Origin: Gammaproteobacteria bacterium
GTDB taxonomy: Bacteria > Pseudomonadota > Gammaproteobacteria > UWMA-0217
Length of the DNA: 36,132 nucleotides
Reading direction: 5' to 3'
NCBI GenBank assembly: GCA_027081275.1
Contig: JALWKV010000236.1
Coordinates: 1 to 36,132 of the forward strand
The position numbers and the translations under genes were made by a program. The notes below the pieces were generated by a model. It had not been told where the DNA came from, searched no databases, and was given only the letters and a program-made list of their open reading frames with translations. Numbering within the stretch: the stretch's first letter is position 1; every line of letters starts with the position of its first letter. Shown here one piece after another: positions 8,543 through 16,559 of the stretch.

Positions 8543-8812
8543 TCAGGCAAACAGCGCGATCACCAGGGTCAGCAGCAGATTCCCGGCCGCGATGTACCTG
8601 CCCGCTTTCGTCTTCCAGGCCAGCAGGGACGCCGCGGCGGCGGCGATCGCAAACGGCACCGGCGGGGGCAGCGGCTGTTGCCTGAAGGCTTTGAGCGGGA
8701 ACTCGAGCGAAGCAGTCTGGTGGATGGCTTCCGGCGTCTGGGCCAAAAGCAGAATGCTCATCATCAGGGTCAGACCACCCAGAATGATGGCGGACATGCT
8801 GAATGCGTTCAT
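8543..8812 (-). CDS. Small hydrophobic membrane protein, unknown function
   Basis: 89 aa with one N-terminal transmembrane helix (about 5-24, SMSAIILGGLTLMMSILLLA) and a C-terminal hydrophobic hairpin (about 53-88, with a short basic turn WKTKAGRY). The proline-rich middle is FRQQPLPPPVPF. The start has GGAG 8 nt upstream (CTGGAGCACGACATG), which supports a real gene. I do not recognise the family. It lies where hupC or hupL would be expected but resembles neither. It could be co-transcribed with hupD across a 206-bp gap. Confidence 0.6.
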   Translation of the reverse strand: MNAFSMSAIILGGLTLMMSILLLAQTPEAIHQTASLEFPLKAFRQQPLPPPVPFAIAAAAASLLAWKTKAGRYIAAGNLLLTLVIALFA

Positions 8813-8861
8813 GTCGTGCTCCAGTAGCGGGGACTCCCGTGGCCGGCGCGGTCTCTGCCGC

Positions 8862-8958
8862 CTAACAGGCTGTTGATATTCTACTCATGCGGCACGATAC
8901 CGCCTTGAAAACCGGCTTGTCTCATGCTCGCCTGAGCGAATTTCAACAGCCTGCTAAG
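8862..8958. repeat. Repeat R5: 97-bp element with terminal inverted repeats
   Basis: The left end CTAACAGGCTGTTGATATT (8862-8880) and the right end AATTTCAACAGCCTGCTAAG (8939-8958) are imperfect inverted repeats. A related single end, TTTTTCAGCCTGCTAGA, lies near 32444-32460. There is no coding capacity in between. This looks like a small non-autonomous transposon relic. From here to 9303 I see no gene, only the hairpin at 9190-9249. Confidence 0.55.
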
Positions 8959-9189
8959 CCAAGGGTTGACCCGAGAATAGGGAGCGGCCGCCGGGTGAAA
9001 AATGACAAATGTCATCGACCGATACGATGCCGACGGGAGCGGTCGCCGTTTCCCCCGGACCCGGCTCCGTGGCCACATTCCAACCGAACAGCATGATTCA
9101 GATCCGTCGCACACCGCGCACGCAGAACTGGCGTATCGTAGAAGCGGCCTATAGAATCCGCGACAACCATTTGTTTTCACGGAACTCAT

Positions 9190-9249
9190 GGTTGCCCGGC
9201 ATCGCTGGATTCCTTCCTCGCGGAAGGTGGACGGCCACGCCGGGCAACC
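9190..9249. repeat. Nested palindrome upstream of the UPF0104 gene
   Basis: GGTTGCCCGGC (9190-9200) and GCCGGGCAACC (9239-9249) form a perfect 11-bp outer stem. Inside, CCTTCC (9212-9217) and GGAAGG (9222-9227) form a second stem with a 4-nt loop. No T-run follows. It lies 55 nt before the start of the downstream membrane protein and could be a leader RNA structure or a REP-like palindrome. Confidence 0.5.
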
Positions 9250-9303
9250 GCTGAAACGCTTTGCAATGTCAGCCAGCCTCCCCACCAACGCGGAACCCCA
9301 GCG

Positions 9304-10302
9304 ATGAAACGCCCCTGGTGGCTGCTCACCGCGGCGCTGCCGTTGAGCCTGGCCATTCCCTTCGCCATCGGCGGCTGGGAGGGACTGCGGGAGCTGCGCC
9401 GCATTCCACTGTGGATCGTTGTCGCCGGCGTGGCGATGATTTCGCTCGGCTGGGTTGCGCAGGCGCTCAAGCTGAAGCTGATCATGCAGGGCGTCGGTGA
9501 ATCCATTTCGTCGGTCAAGGCGCTGGCAACGGTCCTTGCTTCCGAGTTCGCCAGCTCCGCCACGCCCGCCGGCACCGGCGCCGCGATCACCGAGACCTTT
9601 CTGCTGCATCGCCACGGGCTGAGTTCCGCGAAGGCGGCGTCGGTGTTCGCGCTCGAGCAGATTCTCGATCTCTTCTTTTTCGTGACCGCGCTGGTGGTGC
9701 TGGCGCTGGTGCTGCTGACCGGGCCCGAGGATTTCCATCTCGGCCTGCAGATCGTGACGATGGGACTGCTGCTGGGCGGCGGTTTCACCGGCCTCTGGTT
9801 CTTCGCCCGCCACTACCGTCCGGTTCTGCTGTGGACAGGCCGGTTGCTGGAGCGCTTCCACGTCGCGGCGCGTCGACGCAAGCAGATCGCCCGCTGGGTC
9901 ATCCGCTTTCGTCACGGCCTGAGTCTGATTCTGGGCTTTTCCCGCTGGCGGCTCTCCGCCATCTACATGCTCGCAGCCTGTCACTGGATGCTGCGCTATT
10001 CGGCGCTCTATCTGATCATCGAAGCGCTCGGTTTCCACGTGCCGTGGTCCTACCTCTTCTTCATTCAGATGTTCAGCCTCGGCATCGGCCAGATGACGCT
10101 GCTGCCCGGCGGCAGCGGCAGCGTCGAGGTGAGCTTCAGCATTCTTCTCGCCCCCTGGCTCGGCGCCGGCACCATCGCCGCGACGCTGATCGCCTGGCGT
10201 TTCGTCACCTACTACTGGTACTTCATTGTCGGTGGTCCGGTGTTTCTCGCCTTCGCCGGTCGGAGTCTCTGGCGGCGAATCAATGCGCCATCCGACGAAT
10301 GA
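9304..10302 (+). CDS. UPF0104 / lysylphosphatidylglycerol-synthase transmembrane-like protein (probable lipid flippase family)
   Basis: 332 aa, almost wholly hydrophobic with about eight predicted membrane segments. The family pattern is seen in EFASSATPAGTGAAITETFL (about 77-96), in QILDLFFF (about 119) and in the C-terminal GQMTLLPGGSGSVEVSFSIL (about 260-279). Family members resemble the membrane part of MprF and some are linked to lipid or glycolipid translocation, but the substrate cannot be read from the sequence. The conserved GGSGSVE supports the family call. The ribosome-binding site is weak. It is transcribed alone on the plus strand. Confidence 0.85.
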   Translation: MKRPWWLLTAALPLSLAIPFAIGGWEGLRELRRIPLWIVVAGVAMISLGWVAQALKLKLIMQGVGESISSVKALATVLASEFASSATPAGTGAAITETFLLHRHGLSSAKAASVFALEQILDLFFFVTALVVLALVLLTGPEDFHLGLQIVTMGLLLGGGFTGLWFFARHYRPVLLWTGRLLERFHVAARRRKQIARWVIRFRHGLSLILGFSRWRLSAIYMLAACHWMLRYSALYLIIEALGFHVPWSYLFFIQMFSLGIGQMTLLPGGSGSVEVSFSILLAPWLGAGTIAATLIAWRFVTYYWYFIVGGPVFLAFAGRSLWRRINAPSDE

Positions 10303-10564
10303 CCGACAAACAAATACTTAGAAAATATACCTAGAGTAACAGATAATCAAAACAGTGATACAATCCACATAATCGCCCTGCGCTTCTGACCTAGAATCAG
10401 AGGGTGTCGCAAAGGGGATCGCGAGCCCTTACAGGACGTTTCACCCATACTCGGTAGGCCCGGACCAGCGTTGTGCCCGCGATCGATGCAGGACGGAGAC
10501 GGGGGGCAACGCTGCAACAGCTCGCAAGCAGCTCCGCCGGGTCATTGCCAAACAGGATTGCTCA
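10303..10564 (+). promoter_or_regulatory. Promoter and long structured leader before the BON/coiled-coil cassette
   Basis: The stretch 10310-10370 is clearly AT-rich against its surroundings and holds an extended -10 box, TG-A-TACAAT (10356-10364), with no good -35 box. If it is used, the leader is about 190 nt. It contains an R1-like end, AGGGTGTCGCAAAG (10401-10414), and a stem AGCGTTG (10467-10473) with CAACGCT (10507-10513). AGGA about 8 nt before ATG 10565 is the ribosome-binding site. No known riboswitch motif was recognised. Confidence 0.4.
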
Positions 10565-10990
10565 ATGGCGCGTTGGATACTCAAACTCACCGGCTATACC
10601 CTTCTCGCGGCGGTCTTCGCACTTTGTCTCTACTCCATCCCGCCAACCATCGAGACCGAAGTCCTCGGCAACGCCAAACGAACACTGCAGGCACACGGCA
10701 TCGACTGGGCCCTGGTCAGCATCGACGGTCGCGATATCACCCTTTCCGGCTCACCGCCCAGCCGCGCCGCCGCGCTGGATGCCATCAGACTGCTCAGTGA
10801 GACAAGCGGCGTGCGAAGCGTACAGACCACCTGGCCCGATTCGCTGCCGGAGCAATCGGCGGCGACCGGCGCCAGCGTCGACATGGCCACCATCGTCGAG
10901 ACGCCGACTGCGGTACCGACTTCCGCCGGCCCCGACCAGCTCATCAACCTCCCCGTTCAACAGGCCCCGGATCAGGAGTTCAACAACTGA
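10565..10990 (+). CDS. Membrane-anchored BON-like periplasmic protein (cassette A, first gene)
   Basis: 141 aa. Residues 7-24 form a membrane anchor (KLTGYTLLAAVFALCLYSI). Residues 31-90 resemble a BON domain: GIDWALVSIDGRDITLSGSP then GVRSVQTTWPD. The same pattern (DWAVIAADGRDIVIRG then GVRSASL) occurs in the OmpA protein at 16556-17680, so the two are paralogues, and this one lacks the OmpA domain. The C-terminal 50 residues are low-complexity and rich in A, T and P. The stop overlaps the next start in TGATG, implying coupled translation with the coiled-coil protein. BON domains often bind membranes or phospholipid; the exact role here is unknown. Confidence 0.75.
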   Translation: MARWILKLTGYTLLAAVFALCLYSIPPTIETEVLGNAKRTLQAHGIDWALVSIDGRDITLSGSPPSRAAALDAIRLLSETSGVRSVQTTWPDSLPEQSAATGASVDMATIVETPTAVPTSAGPDQLINLPVQQAPDQEFNN

Positions 10991-11832
10991 TGCAATACCT
11001 GATATCCCAGATTCTGCTCTACCTCACTGCGGCCGCCGGCATCGGCTGGTTCATCGGCCGCTTCACCGCCCGCTCGCGCGAACGCGCCGCCATTCGCGAA
11101 CTGACCGAGTGGCAGGAGAAATATCACGCGCTGGAGCAGTACCGGAATCGCTTGAAAAAGGAGAACAAGGGGCTGGCGCAAGCCTATCGCAAGCAGCTCA
11201 AGGAACTGGCCGAATTCCGCATCCGCCTGACCGGCATGGAAGCGAAGGCGCAGACGCTGTCGCTGGAGAAGAGCATCAACAAGGCGCAGTTCACCGATCT
11301 CGGCGAGGAGATCCGGCAGCGCGACGAGCTGATCCGCTCCTACCAGCAACGGCTGCGCGAAAGCAACAGCAAGGTGAAGCAACTGCTCGAACGCGTCGCC
11401 GCCCTGTCTACGGCCAAGCGCGAACTCGAGGAGGAGCTGGAGGAAGCCACCGGCGAGAAGAACCTGCTCAACACCCAGCTCATCAATCTCTCCGAGGAAA
11501 CCCGCGAAGCGCAGAAGAGGCTGGTAGAAATCGTCTCCGAGCGCGAGTCGCTGTCATCCGAGATCGAAATGCTCGGCACCGAGAAGGAAGAGCATCAGGT
11601 CCGGGTCGATCTACTGCTGGCCGAGCAGGAATCACTGCTCGACAAGGTGGCGGAGCTGAAGCGGCAGAAGGAGGAGTACGAGGCGCGCGTCAACGAGCTG
11701 CGCGACAGCATGGAAGACCTCACCACGCAGATCATCGACATCCGCACCGAACGAGACGACTATCTGGACAAGCTCAAGGCGATCTCCGGCGTGCTGGAGA
11801 AGATTCCCGAGCAGGGTCGCGGCGCCGCCTGA
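10990..11832 (+). CDS. Membrane-anchored coiled-coil protein (cassette A, second gene)
   Basis: 280 aa. An N-terminal transmembrane helix (about 5-24, ending GIGWFIGR) is followed by nearly continuous coiled coil (about 35-260), dense in E, K, R, L and Q. The C-terminal motif EDLTTQIIDIRTERD (242-256) is 14 of 15 identical to the motif at residues 260-274 of the coiled-coil protein at 15678-16559, which also shares IGW-x-x-GR at the end of the helix. The two are paralogues. The topology predicted from the basic residues after the helix is cytoplasmic. The function is unknown; a structural or scaffold role linking membrane and a partner is plausible. Confidence 0.75.
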   Translation: MQYLISQILLYLTAAAGIGWFIGRFTARSRERAAIRELTEWQEKYHALEQYRNRLKKENKGLAQAYRKQLKELAEFRIRLTGMEAKAQTLSLEKSINKAQFTDLGEEIRQRDELIRSYQQRLRESNSKVKQLLERVAALSTAKRELEEELEEATGEKNLLNTQLINLSEETREAQKRLVEIVSERESLSSEIEMLGTEKEEHQVRVDLLLAEQESLLDKVAELKRQKEEYEARVNELRDSMEDLTTQIIDIRTERDDYLDKLKAISGVLEKIPEQGRGAA

Positions 11833-11914
11833 TTAAAGATTATTGCCGATTTTCCGGGAAGCATGAAATATTGTAAGCTCCCGTGTAACTACTCAGTGCC
11901 TTCAGGGAACGTCT

Positions 11915-12086
11915 GTAACTGCTCAGATTGCCTCTGAAATCCGTCAGTTCAAGGCACAATCGCATCGCCATCCATGGCTCCATGCGAAATACAGTCCATC
12001 CGTGGACATAAATGTGAGTTTACAAGTGTAAATGACCATTTTCGAACGCAGAAATGGCGGATTCCGGGGACGAGCTGAGTAGTTAC
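11915..12086. repeat. Repeat R4 copy A: 172-bp MITE-like element
   Basis: Bounded by GTAACTGCTCAG (11915-11926) and CTGAGTAGTTAC (12075-12086), 11 of 12 pairing. The interior matches 18638-18815 along its length, including TCAGTTCAAGGCA, the palindrome GTCCATCCGTGGAC, an AT-rich tract and a stem CCATTT/AAATGG. A further single end, GTAACTACTCAG, is at 11885-11896. The element ends 28 bp before the SPOR gene start, so it forms that gene's whole upstream region. The rest of 11833-12114 holds no gene. Confidence 0.85.
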
Positions 12087-12114
12087 GCTCCCGCCTCAAC
12101 CAGGACCGTTGAAC

Positions 12115-12579
12115 ATGACTACAAGCGCCACCACCCGCCTGCTCACCTTTCTCGCCACGCTGCTCCTCGTCACAGCCCTGCCCGCGCTGTCCGGCTGCTC
12201 GGCACAGCAGAAACTCTTCGGCAAGCCATCCAGCTCGACCGCCTGGCAGAGTGCCTACGAGGAGAAGGAAAAGTCCCCGGCCACCGATGTAGCCGGAACG
12301 GAAGCCGCCGCCGAAAAGTCGGATCGCCCCATCACCGGCGGCAATACCCGATATTATCTTCAGCTCGCCGCCTACACCTCGCGCGTCAACGCCGAGGCAC
12401 AGCAGAAAAAAATGAAGACGGCGCTGAAACACCCCGTCGTCATTTTCGGCGAACAGGACAACGGCCAGCAGTTCTACAAATTGCAAGTGGGGCCATTCGC
12501 CACGTTGCAGGAAGCCGTTCGCGCCGAACCGGGAATCCGCGCCGCCGGCTTCGACAAGATCCGCTATATCCGGCGTTAG
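12115..12579 (+). CDS. SPOR-domain lipoprotein
   Basis: 154 aa from ATG 12115, chosen because AGGA lies 9 nt upstream; the TTG at 12109 is too close to it. A signal peptide with a lipobox-like LSGC is followed by a linker and a SPOR domain (about 75-154): YYLQLAAYTSRVNAEAQQKK, then FYKLQVGPFATLQEAVRA. SPOR domains bind denuded septal peptidoglycan. The stop codon overlaps that of convergent rimI by 2 nt. The neighbouring OmpA and BON proteins suggest a shared theme of envelope attachment. Confidence 0.85.
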   Translation: MTTSATTRLLTFLATLLLVTALPALSGCSAQQKLFGKPSSSTAWQSAYEEKEKSPATDVAGTEAAAEKSDRPITGGNTRYYLQLAAYTSRVNAEAQQKKMKTALKHPVVIFGEQDNGQQFYKLQVGPFATLQEAVRAEPGIRAAGFDKIRYIRR

Positions 12580-13088
12580 ACAAGCAGCCGGGTCAGCACC
12601 ACGGCATCCTCGCGCTGGCCATCCGGGCCACGATAGTAGCGCTTGCGCAGGCCGATGCGGCGAAATCCGGCCTGCTCGTAGATCGCCGCCGCGCGATGGT
12701 TCGATGCCCGCACTTCCAGAAAGACACTTTCGGCCGCCATCCGCCGCGCCGCCAGCAGCAGCAATTCCAGCATCCTCCGCCCGAGGCCGCGCCGCTGCCA
12801 GTCGGGATCGACGCAGAGGTTGAGAATATGCGCCTCATTGGCGGCCACGGAAAGGATACCGTAGGCTACCACGCCTCCGGCCCGCTCCATGACCCAGGCC
12901 GGATAGCCCACCCGCAGACACTCGCGGAAGATTCCCCGCGTCCAGGGAAATTCATAGGCGCGTTTCTCTATGTCGAAGACGATATCGAGATCGTCCGGCG
13001 TCATGGGCCTGACACCCTCCGTCGCCCTGTCGCGCAATACGTCCGGCAAACATGATTCCACCCGCCGATTCTCCGGCTCCCGCTCCAT
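12576..13088 (-). CDS. rimI: RimI-like ribosomal protein bS18 alanine N-acetyltransferase
   Basis: 170 aa GNAT protein. The acetyl-CoA loop QRRGLG (98-103) sits in LCVDPDWQRRGLGRRML, and ASNHRAAAIYEQAGFRRIGLRKRYY (128-152) is typical of RimI, including the conserved N and Y. The start ATG 13088 lies 4 nt after the udg stop; ATG at residue 29 (MTPDDL) is an alternative that fits shorter homologues. RimI acetylates the N-terminal Ala of S18. It is the last gene of leuA-udg-rimI. Confidence 0.9.
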   Translation of the reverse strand: MEREPENRRVESCLPDVLRDRATEGVRPMTPDDLDIVFDIEKRAYEFPWTRGIFRECLRVGYPAWVMERAGGVVAYGILSVAANEAHILNLCVDPDWQRRGLGRRMLELLLLAARRMAAESVFLEVRASNHRAAAIYEQAGFRRIGLRKRYYRGPDGQREDAVVLTRLLV

Positions 13089-13092
13089 CCGC

Positions 13093-13809
13093 TTACCTGC
13101 CCCGCTGCGCCAGCGCGAGCTTGAGGTCCGCCCAGCTTTTCGCCTTTTCAATCGGGCGACGCAGCAGATAGGCCGGGTGATAGGTGACGACGACGGGTAT
13201 GCGGCGGCTACCGTAGTAGTGGACACGACCGCGCATGCGCCCGACAGGAGCGTCGGTGGCCAGTAGCGTCTGCGCGGCGACGCGACCAACGATGAGGATG
13301 AGATCGGGCTCGATCAGCGCGATCTGGCGTTCAAGGTAGCGGAGGCAGGCCGAGACCTCCTCGGTCTGCGGATCGCGGTTGCCCGGGGGACGGCACTTGA
13401 TGACATTGGCGATATAGACGCGCTCCCGCGTCAGCCCGGCGGCGACCAGCATGTTGTTCAGCAGTACCCCAGCGCGACCGACGAAGGGCTCGCCCTGCAG
13501 ATCTTCCTGCTCGCCCGGCGCTTCCCCGACGATGAGCCAGCTGGCCTGGCGATCGCCGGTACCGACGACCGCGTGATGCCGACCGGCGTGAAGTCCACAG
13601 GCAGTACAGGCACGGATGGTCGTTTCCAGCCGCGGCCAGTCCATTTGCTCGACCGGGCAGGCTTCGGGTTCGGGCGCGGGTGACTCGACTTCAAGCCGGC
13701 TCTGGTGCGATGCCGCAGGTTCGTCGGCAGCCACGGGCAGGTTGCGCCGCACCCAGCGCGGGATCCCGATCGCCTCCAGACACGCCCTCTGCCGACCGCT
13801 CAGGCTCAT
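13093..13809 (-). CDS. Family 4 uracil-DNA glycosylase (4Fe-4S)
   Basis: 238 aa. The four cluster cysteines are C68, C71, C139 and C155 ([23 protein letters not shown]). Motif 1 is GEAPGEQED (95-103), followed by GEPFVGRAG, and the C-terminal motif is HPAYLLR (211-217). Family 4 enzymes remove uracil from DNA. An N-terminal extension of about 55 residues precedes the core, as in many proteobacterial forms. ATG 13809 overlaps the leuA stop in an ATGA. The much longer open frame upstream is antisense-frame overlap with leuA and is not real. Confidence 0.93.
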   Translation of the reverse strand: MSLSGRQRACLEAIGIPRWVRRNLPVAADEPAASHQSRLEVESPAPEPEACPVEQMDWPRLETTIRACTACGLHAGRHHAVVGTGDRQASWLIVGEAPGEQEDLQGEPFVGRAGVLLNNMLVAAGLTRERVYIANVIKCRPPGNRDPQTEEVSACLRYLERQIALIEPDLILIVGRVAAQTLLATDAPVGRMRGRVHYYGSRRIPVVVTYHPAYLLRRPIEKAKSWADLKLALAQRGR

Positions 13810-15350
13810 ACGCTGCCGTGTTGCGGATGGGGCGTCAGCGCCGGCGCGGCGAGTTTGTTGAGGGCGTTCAAGTAAGCCTTGGCGGAGGCGATGACGATAT
13901 CGGTATCGGCGCCCTGACCGTTGACGATCCGCCCCTCCTTCTCCAGTCGCACCGTCACCTCGCCCTGCGCATCGGTGCCACTGGTGATGTTGTTGACCGA
14001 ATAGAGCTTGAGCTCGCTGTCGCTGCCGATGATCTCCTCGATCGCCTTGTAGGCCGCGTCGACCGGGCCGCCGCCGATCGCCTCGCTGGAGTGCTCTTCG
14101 CCATCGACATTGAGCGTCACGCGCGCCAGCGGCTTCTCGCCGGTTTCCGAGGTGACGCTCAGATAGACCAGCTTGTAGCGCTCCTCGGCATCGCTGGCCG
14201 TGGCGCTGACCAGCGCCTGCAGATCCTCGTCGTAGATTTCGTGCTTGCGGTCCGCCAGCTCCTTGAAGCGGATGAAGACCTCGTTCAGCGCCTCTTCCGA
14301 ATCGAACTCGATACCGAGATCGCGAAAGCGCGCGCGCAGGGCGTTGCGCCCCGAATGCTTGCCGAGCACGATGTGATTCTCGCTCCAGCCGACATCCTCG
14401 GCGCGCATGATCTCGTAGGTCTCGCGCGACTTGAGCACGCCATCCTGATGGATGCCCGATTCGTGCGCGAAGGCGTTGGCGCCGACGATCGCCTTGTTTG
14501 GCTGCACCGGAAAGCCGGTGATGCTGGAGACCAGCCGCGAGCACGGCACGATCTGCGTGGTATCGAGGCGGGTATCGCAGTCGAACACGTCCTGCCGCGT
14601 GCGCACCGCCATGACGACCTCCTCCAGCGCCGCGTTGCCGGCGCGCTCACCGAGGCCGTTGATGGTGCACTCCACCTGCCGCGCGCCGTTGCGCACCGCC
14701 GCCAGCGAGTTGGCCACGGCAAGACCGAGATCGTTGTGGCAGTGGACGGAAAAGATCGCCTTGTCGGCGTTCGGAATGCGCTCGATCAGCGTGCGGATGA
14801 GCTGGCCGAACTGATGCGGGATGTTGTAGCCGACGGTATCGGGGATATTGATGGTCGAGGCGCCGGCGTCGATGACCCTTTCGATGACGCGGCAGAGAAA
14901 ATCGACCTCGGATCGCCCCGCATCCTCCGGCGAAAATTCGACATCGTCGGTGAACTGGCGCGCCTTCTTCACCGCCTTGACCGCATTTTCCACCACCTCG
15001 TCCGGCGTCATCCGCAGCTTTTCGCGCATGTGGATCGGCGAGGTGGCGAGAAAGGTGTGGATGCGGGCGGAGCGGGCGGGCTTCAGCGCCTCGCCGGCGC
15101 GCTCGATGTCCTTGTCCAGCGCGCGCGCAAGTCCGCAGACAGTGCTGTCGGTAACGGCCTCGGCCACCGCCTTGACGGCCTCGAAATCACCCGGGCTGGC
15201 GATGGGAAAGCCCGCCTCGATGATGTCCACCCGCATCTTCTCCAGCGCCCTGGCGATGCGAACCTTCTCGTCCCGCGTCATCGACGCGCCAGGACTCTGC
15301 TCGCCGTCGCGCAGCGTCGTGTCGAAGATAATCAGGTGTTCCTTGCTCAT
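13806..15350 (-). CDS. leuA: 2-isopropylmalate synthase
   Basis: 514 aa, the long regulated form. It catalyses acetyl-CoA plus 2-oxoisovalerate to 2-isopropylmalate, the first step of leucine synthesis. The start is [20 protein letters not shown] with catalytic R14-D15; later motifs are [34 protein letters not shown] and [12 protein letters not shown]. The C-terminal leucine-binding regulatory domain is complete (about 390-510). The frame continues 81 codons upstream into repeat R1, so ATG 15350 was chosen at the family start. No clear ribosome-binding site precedes it. The gene heads leuA-udg-rimI and lies downstream of the OmpA/coiled-coil pair. Confidence 0.97.
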   Translation of the reverse strand: MSKEHLIIFDTTLRDGEQSPGASMTRDEKVRIARALEKMRVDIIEAGFPIASPGDFEAVKAVAEAVTDSTVCGLARALDKDIERAGEALKPARSARIHTFLATSPIHMREKLRMTPDEVVENAVKAVKKARQFTDDVEFSPEDAGRSEVDFLCRVIERVIDAGASTINIPDTVGYNIPHQFGQLIRTLIERIPNADKAIFSVHCHNDLGLAVANSLAAVRNGARQVECTINGLGERAGNAALEEVVMAVRTRQDVFDCDTRLDTTQIVPCSRLVSSITGFPVQPNKAIVGANAFAHESGIHQDGVLKSRETYEIMRAEDVGWSENHIVLGKHSGRNALRARFRDLGIEFDSEEALNEVFIRFKELADRKHEIYDEDLQALVSATASDAEERYKLVYLSVTSETGEKPLARVTLNVDGEEHSSEAIGGGPVDAAYKAIEEIIGSDSELKLYSVNNITSGTDAQGEVTVRLEKEGRIVNGQGADTDIVIASAKAYLNALNKLAAPALTPHPQHGSV

Positions 15351-15481
15351 GGGAGGGTCTCGCGGCGGGTTGGGAAGACCGGCCAGCAGAGGGCCGGAGC
15401 GACCGGTTCGATGCGGCCGAATATAACCTTGCCACCCTGCTTTGCCAAGTATCCCGGACGGGGCTGGCGGGCCGCCTTGAA

Positions 15482-15648
15482 GGAGGCTGTCGCAAAGCCC
15501 ATCCAGGACCTTGCGACACACGAAAAAGGAAAAAGTGCGATTTTTTCTTTTCTTACAGAAACAACGACTTATCATCGTTGTTTCTGTCAGCATATCCTTG
15601 TGCTGCGCGAGGTTGCGGCAAAAGCTACCGCTTTTTGCGACAACCTCT
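15482..15648. repeat. Repeat R1 copy 2
   Basis: A full copy of the element at 6681-6845, in the same orientation, 167 bp. The ends are GGAGGCTGTCGCAAAG and TTTTGCGACAACCTCT. The central hairpin is kept as ACAGAAACAACGA / TCGTTGTTTCTGT with a changed loop. It again lies between co-directional genes, after the coiled-coil gene and before leuA. Differences from copy 1 are scattered and fall in loops as well as stems. Confidence 0.88.
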
Positions 15649-15677
15649 GAAGGGCGCGCGGCGCGCCGGTTTACGGG

Positions 15678-16559
15678 CTATTCGCCCTCTATCTTGCGGG
15701 CGATGGAAGCGATCGAGCGCAGCGTGCCGGAGAGGCCGTCGCGCTCGTTGCGGATATCGATGATCTGGGTGGTGAGATCTTCCAGGTCGTGATTGAGTAC
15801 ATCGAGCTGGTGGCGGTTTTCCTCGTTCTCCTTTTCCAGCATTGTGACGCGCTCCTGCAACCGTGTGTGCTCGTCCAGCAACTGCCGCTTGGCCGCCACC
15901 TCCTTTTCATGCAGTTTTTCCAGCGAGGTGAAGCGCGCCAGCAGCGCCTTCTGCTCGTCCAGCATCACCTCACGCCGCTCTTGCGCCTCCAGATTGTCGT
16001 GCCGCAGTCGCTCATTCTCCTCGGCCAGCTTTTGACTGCGCTGCCGCAGCATCTCGCCCTTCTCCTGCTGCACCTTCAACTGGCGTTCCAGCTCGGCGAT
16101 CCGGTTTTCCAGCACCTGCAGTTGCGATTCGCGCTCCGCCAGCTCGTCGGCAGTCTTTCTCCGCGCCGCCTCCAGCGCCCGTTTCTCTTCGAGGTATTTC
16201 TGCTTGTCCGCCTCCAGCGCCGCCTGCTCCTGCTCCAGTCCGGCCTCGATCGCGCGGAGCTTGCCGGCCAGTTGGTTGCGCTCGCTCTCCACGTCGCGCA
16301 GGATCTCCTCGAGTCGGGAGATCTCGGTTTTTTGCCTGGTGACCACTTGCACGCGCCTGGCCTTGTCGGCGCGCAGATCCTTGAACTCCGCCTCGGCGCG
16401 CTCGCGGTATTCCTCCAGCTCGCGGTTCTGCGCCCGCAGCGCCTCCAGCTCATCGACGGTGGCATTGTGTTTCAGGCGGCCGCCGATACGGCCCATCAGC
16501 CAGCCGATCAACGCCGCCACCAGCAGGCAGAGGACAATTTCGGCAATCAGAAAATTCAT
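15678..16559 (-). CDS. Membrane-anchored coiled-coil protein (cassette B, second gene)
   Basis: 293 aa. The N-terminal helix (about 4-23, LIAEIVLCLLVAALIGW then LMGR) is followed by coiled coil from about 33 to 270. The C-terminal motif EDLTTQIIDIRNERD (260-274) is almost identical to that of the cassette A protein, with a short basic tail after it. The start overlaps the OmpA/BON stop in an ATGA. The middle has drifted while both ends are kept, which suggests that the membrane segment and the C-terminal motif are the working parts and the coil a spacer. The function is unknown. Confidence 0.75.
   Translation of the reverse strand: MNFLIAEIVLCLLVAALIGWLMGRIGGRLKHNATVDELEALRAQNRELEEYRERAEAEFKDLRADKARRVQVVTRQKTEISRLEEILRDVESERNQLAGKLRAIEAGLEQEQAALEADKQKYLEEKRALEAARRKTADELAERESQLQVLENRIAELERQLKVQQEKGEMLRQRSQKLAEENERLRHDNLEAQERREVMLDEQKALLARFTSLEKLHEKEVAAKRQLLDEHTRLQERVTMLEKENEENRHQLDVLNHDLEDLTTQIIDIRNERDGLSGTLRSIASIARKIEGE

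Noticed and set aside
8881-10038. 385-aa open frame on the minus strand
   Set aside because: It lies opposite the UPF0104 protein, whose membrane pattern and family motif are clear. It is Gln/Arg-rich with no domain.
15351-15593. 81-residue upstream extension of LeuA
   Set aside because: It runs through repeat R1 copy 2; the family start [18 protein letters not shown] is at 15350.
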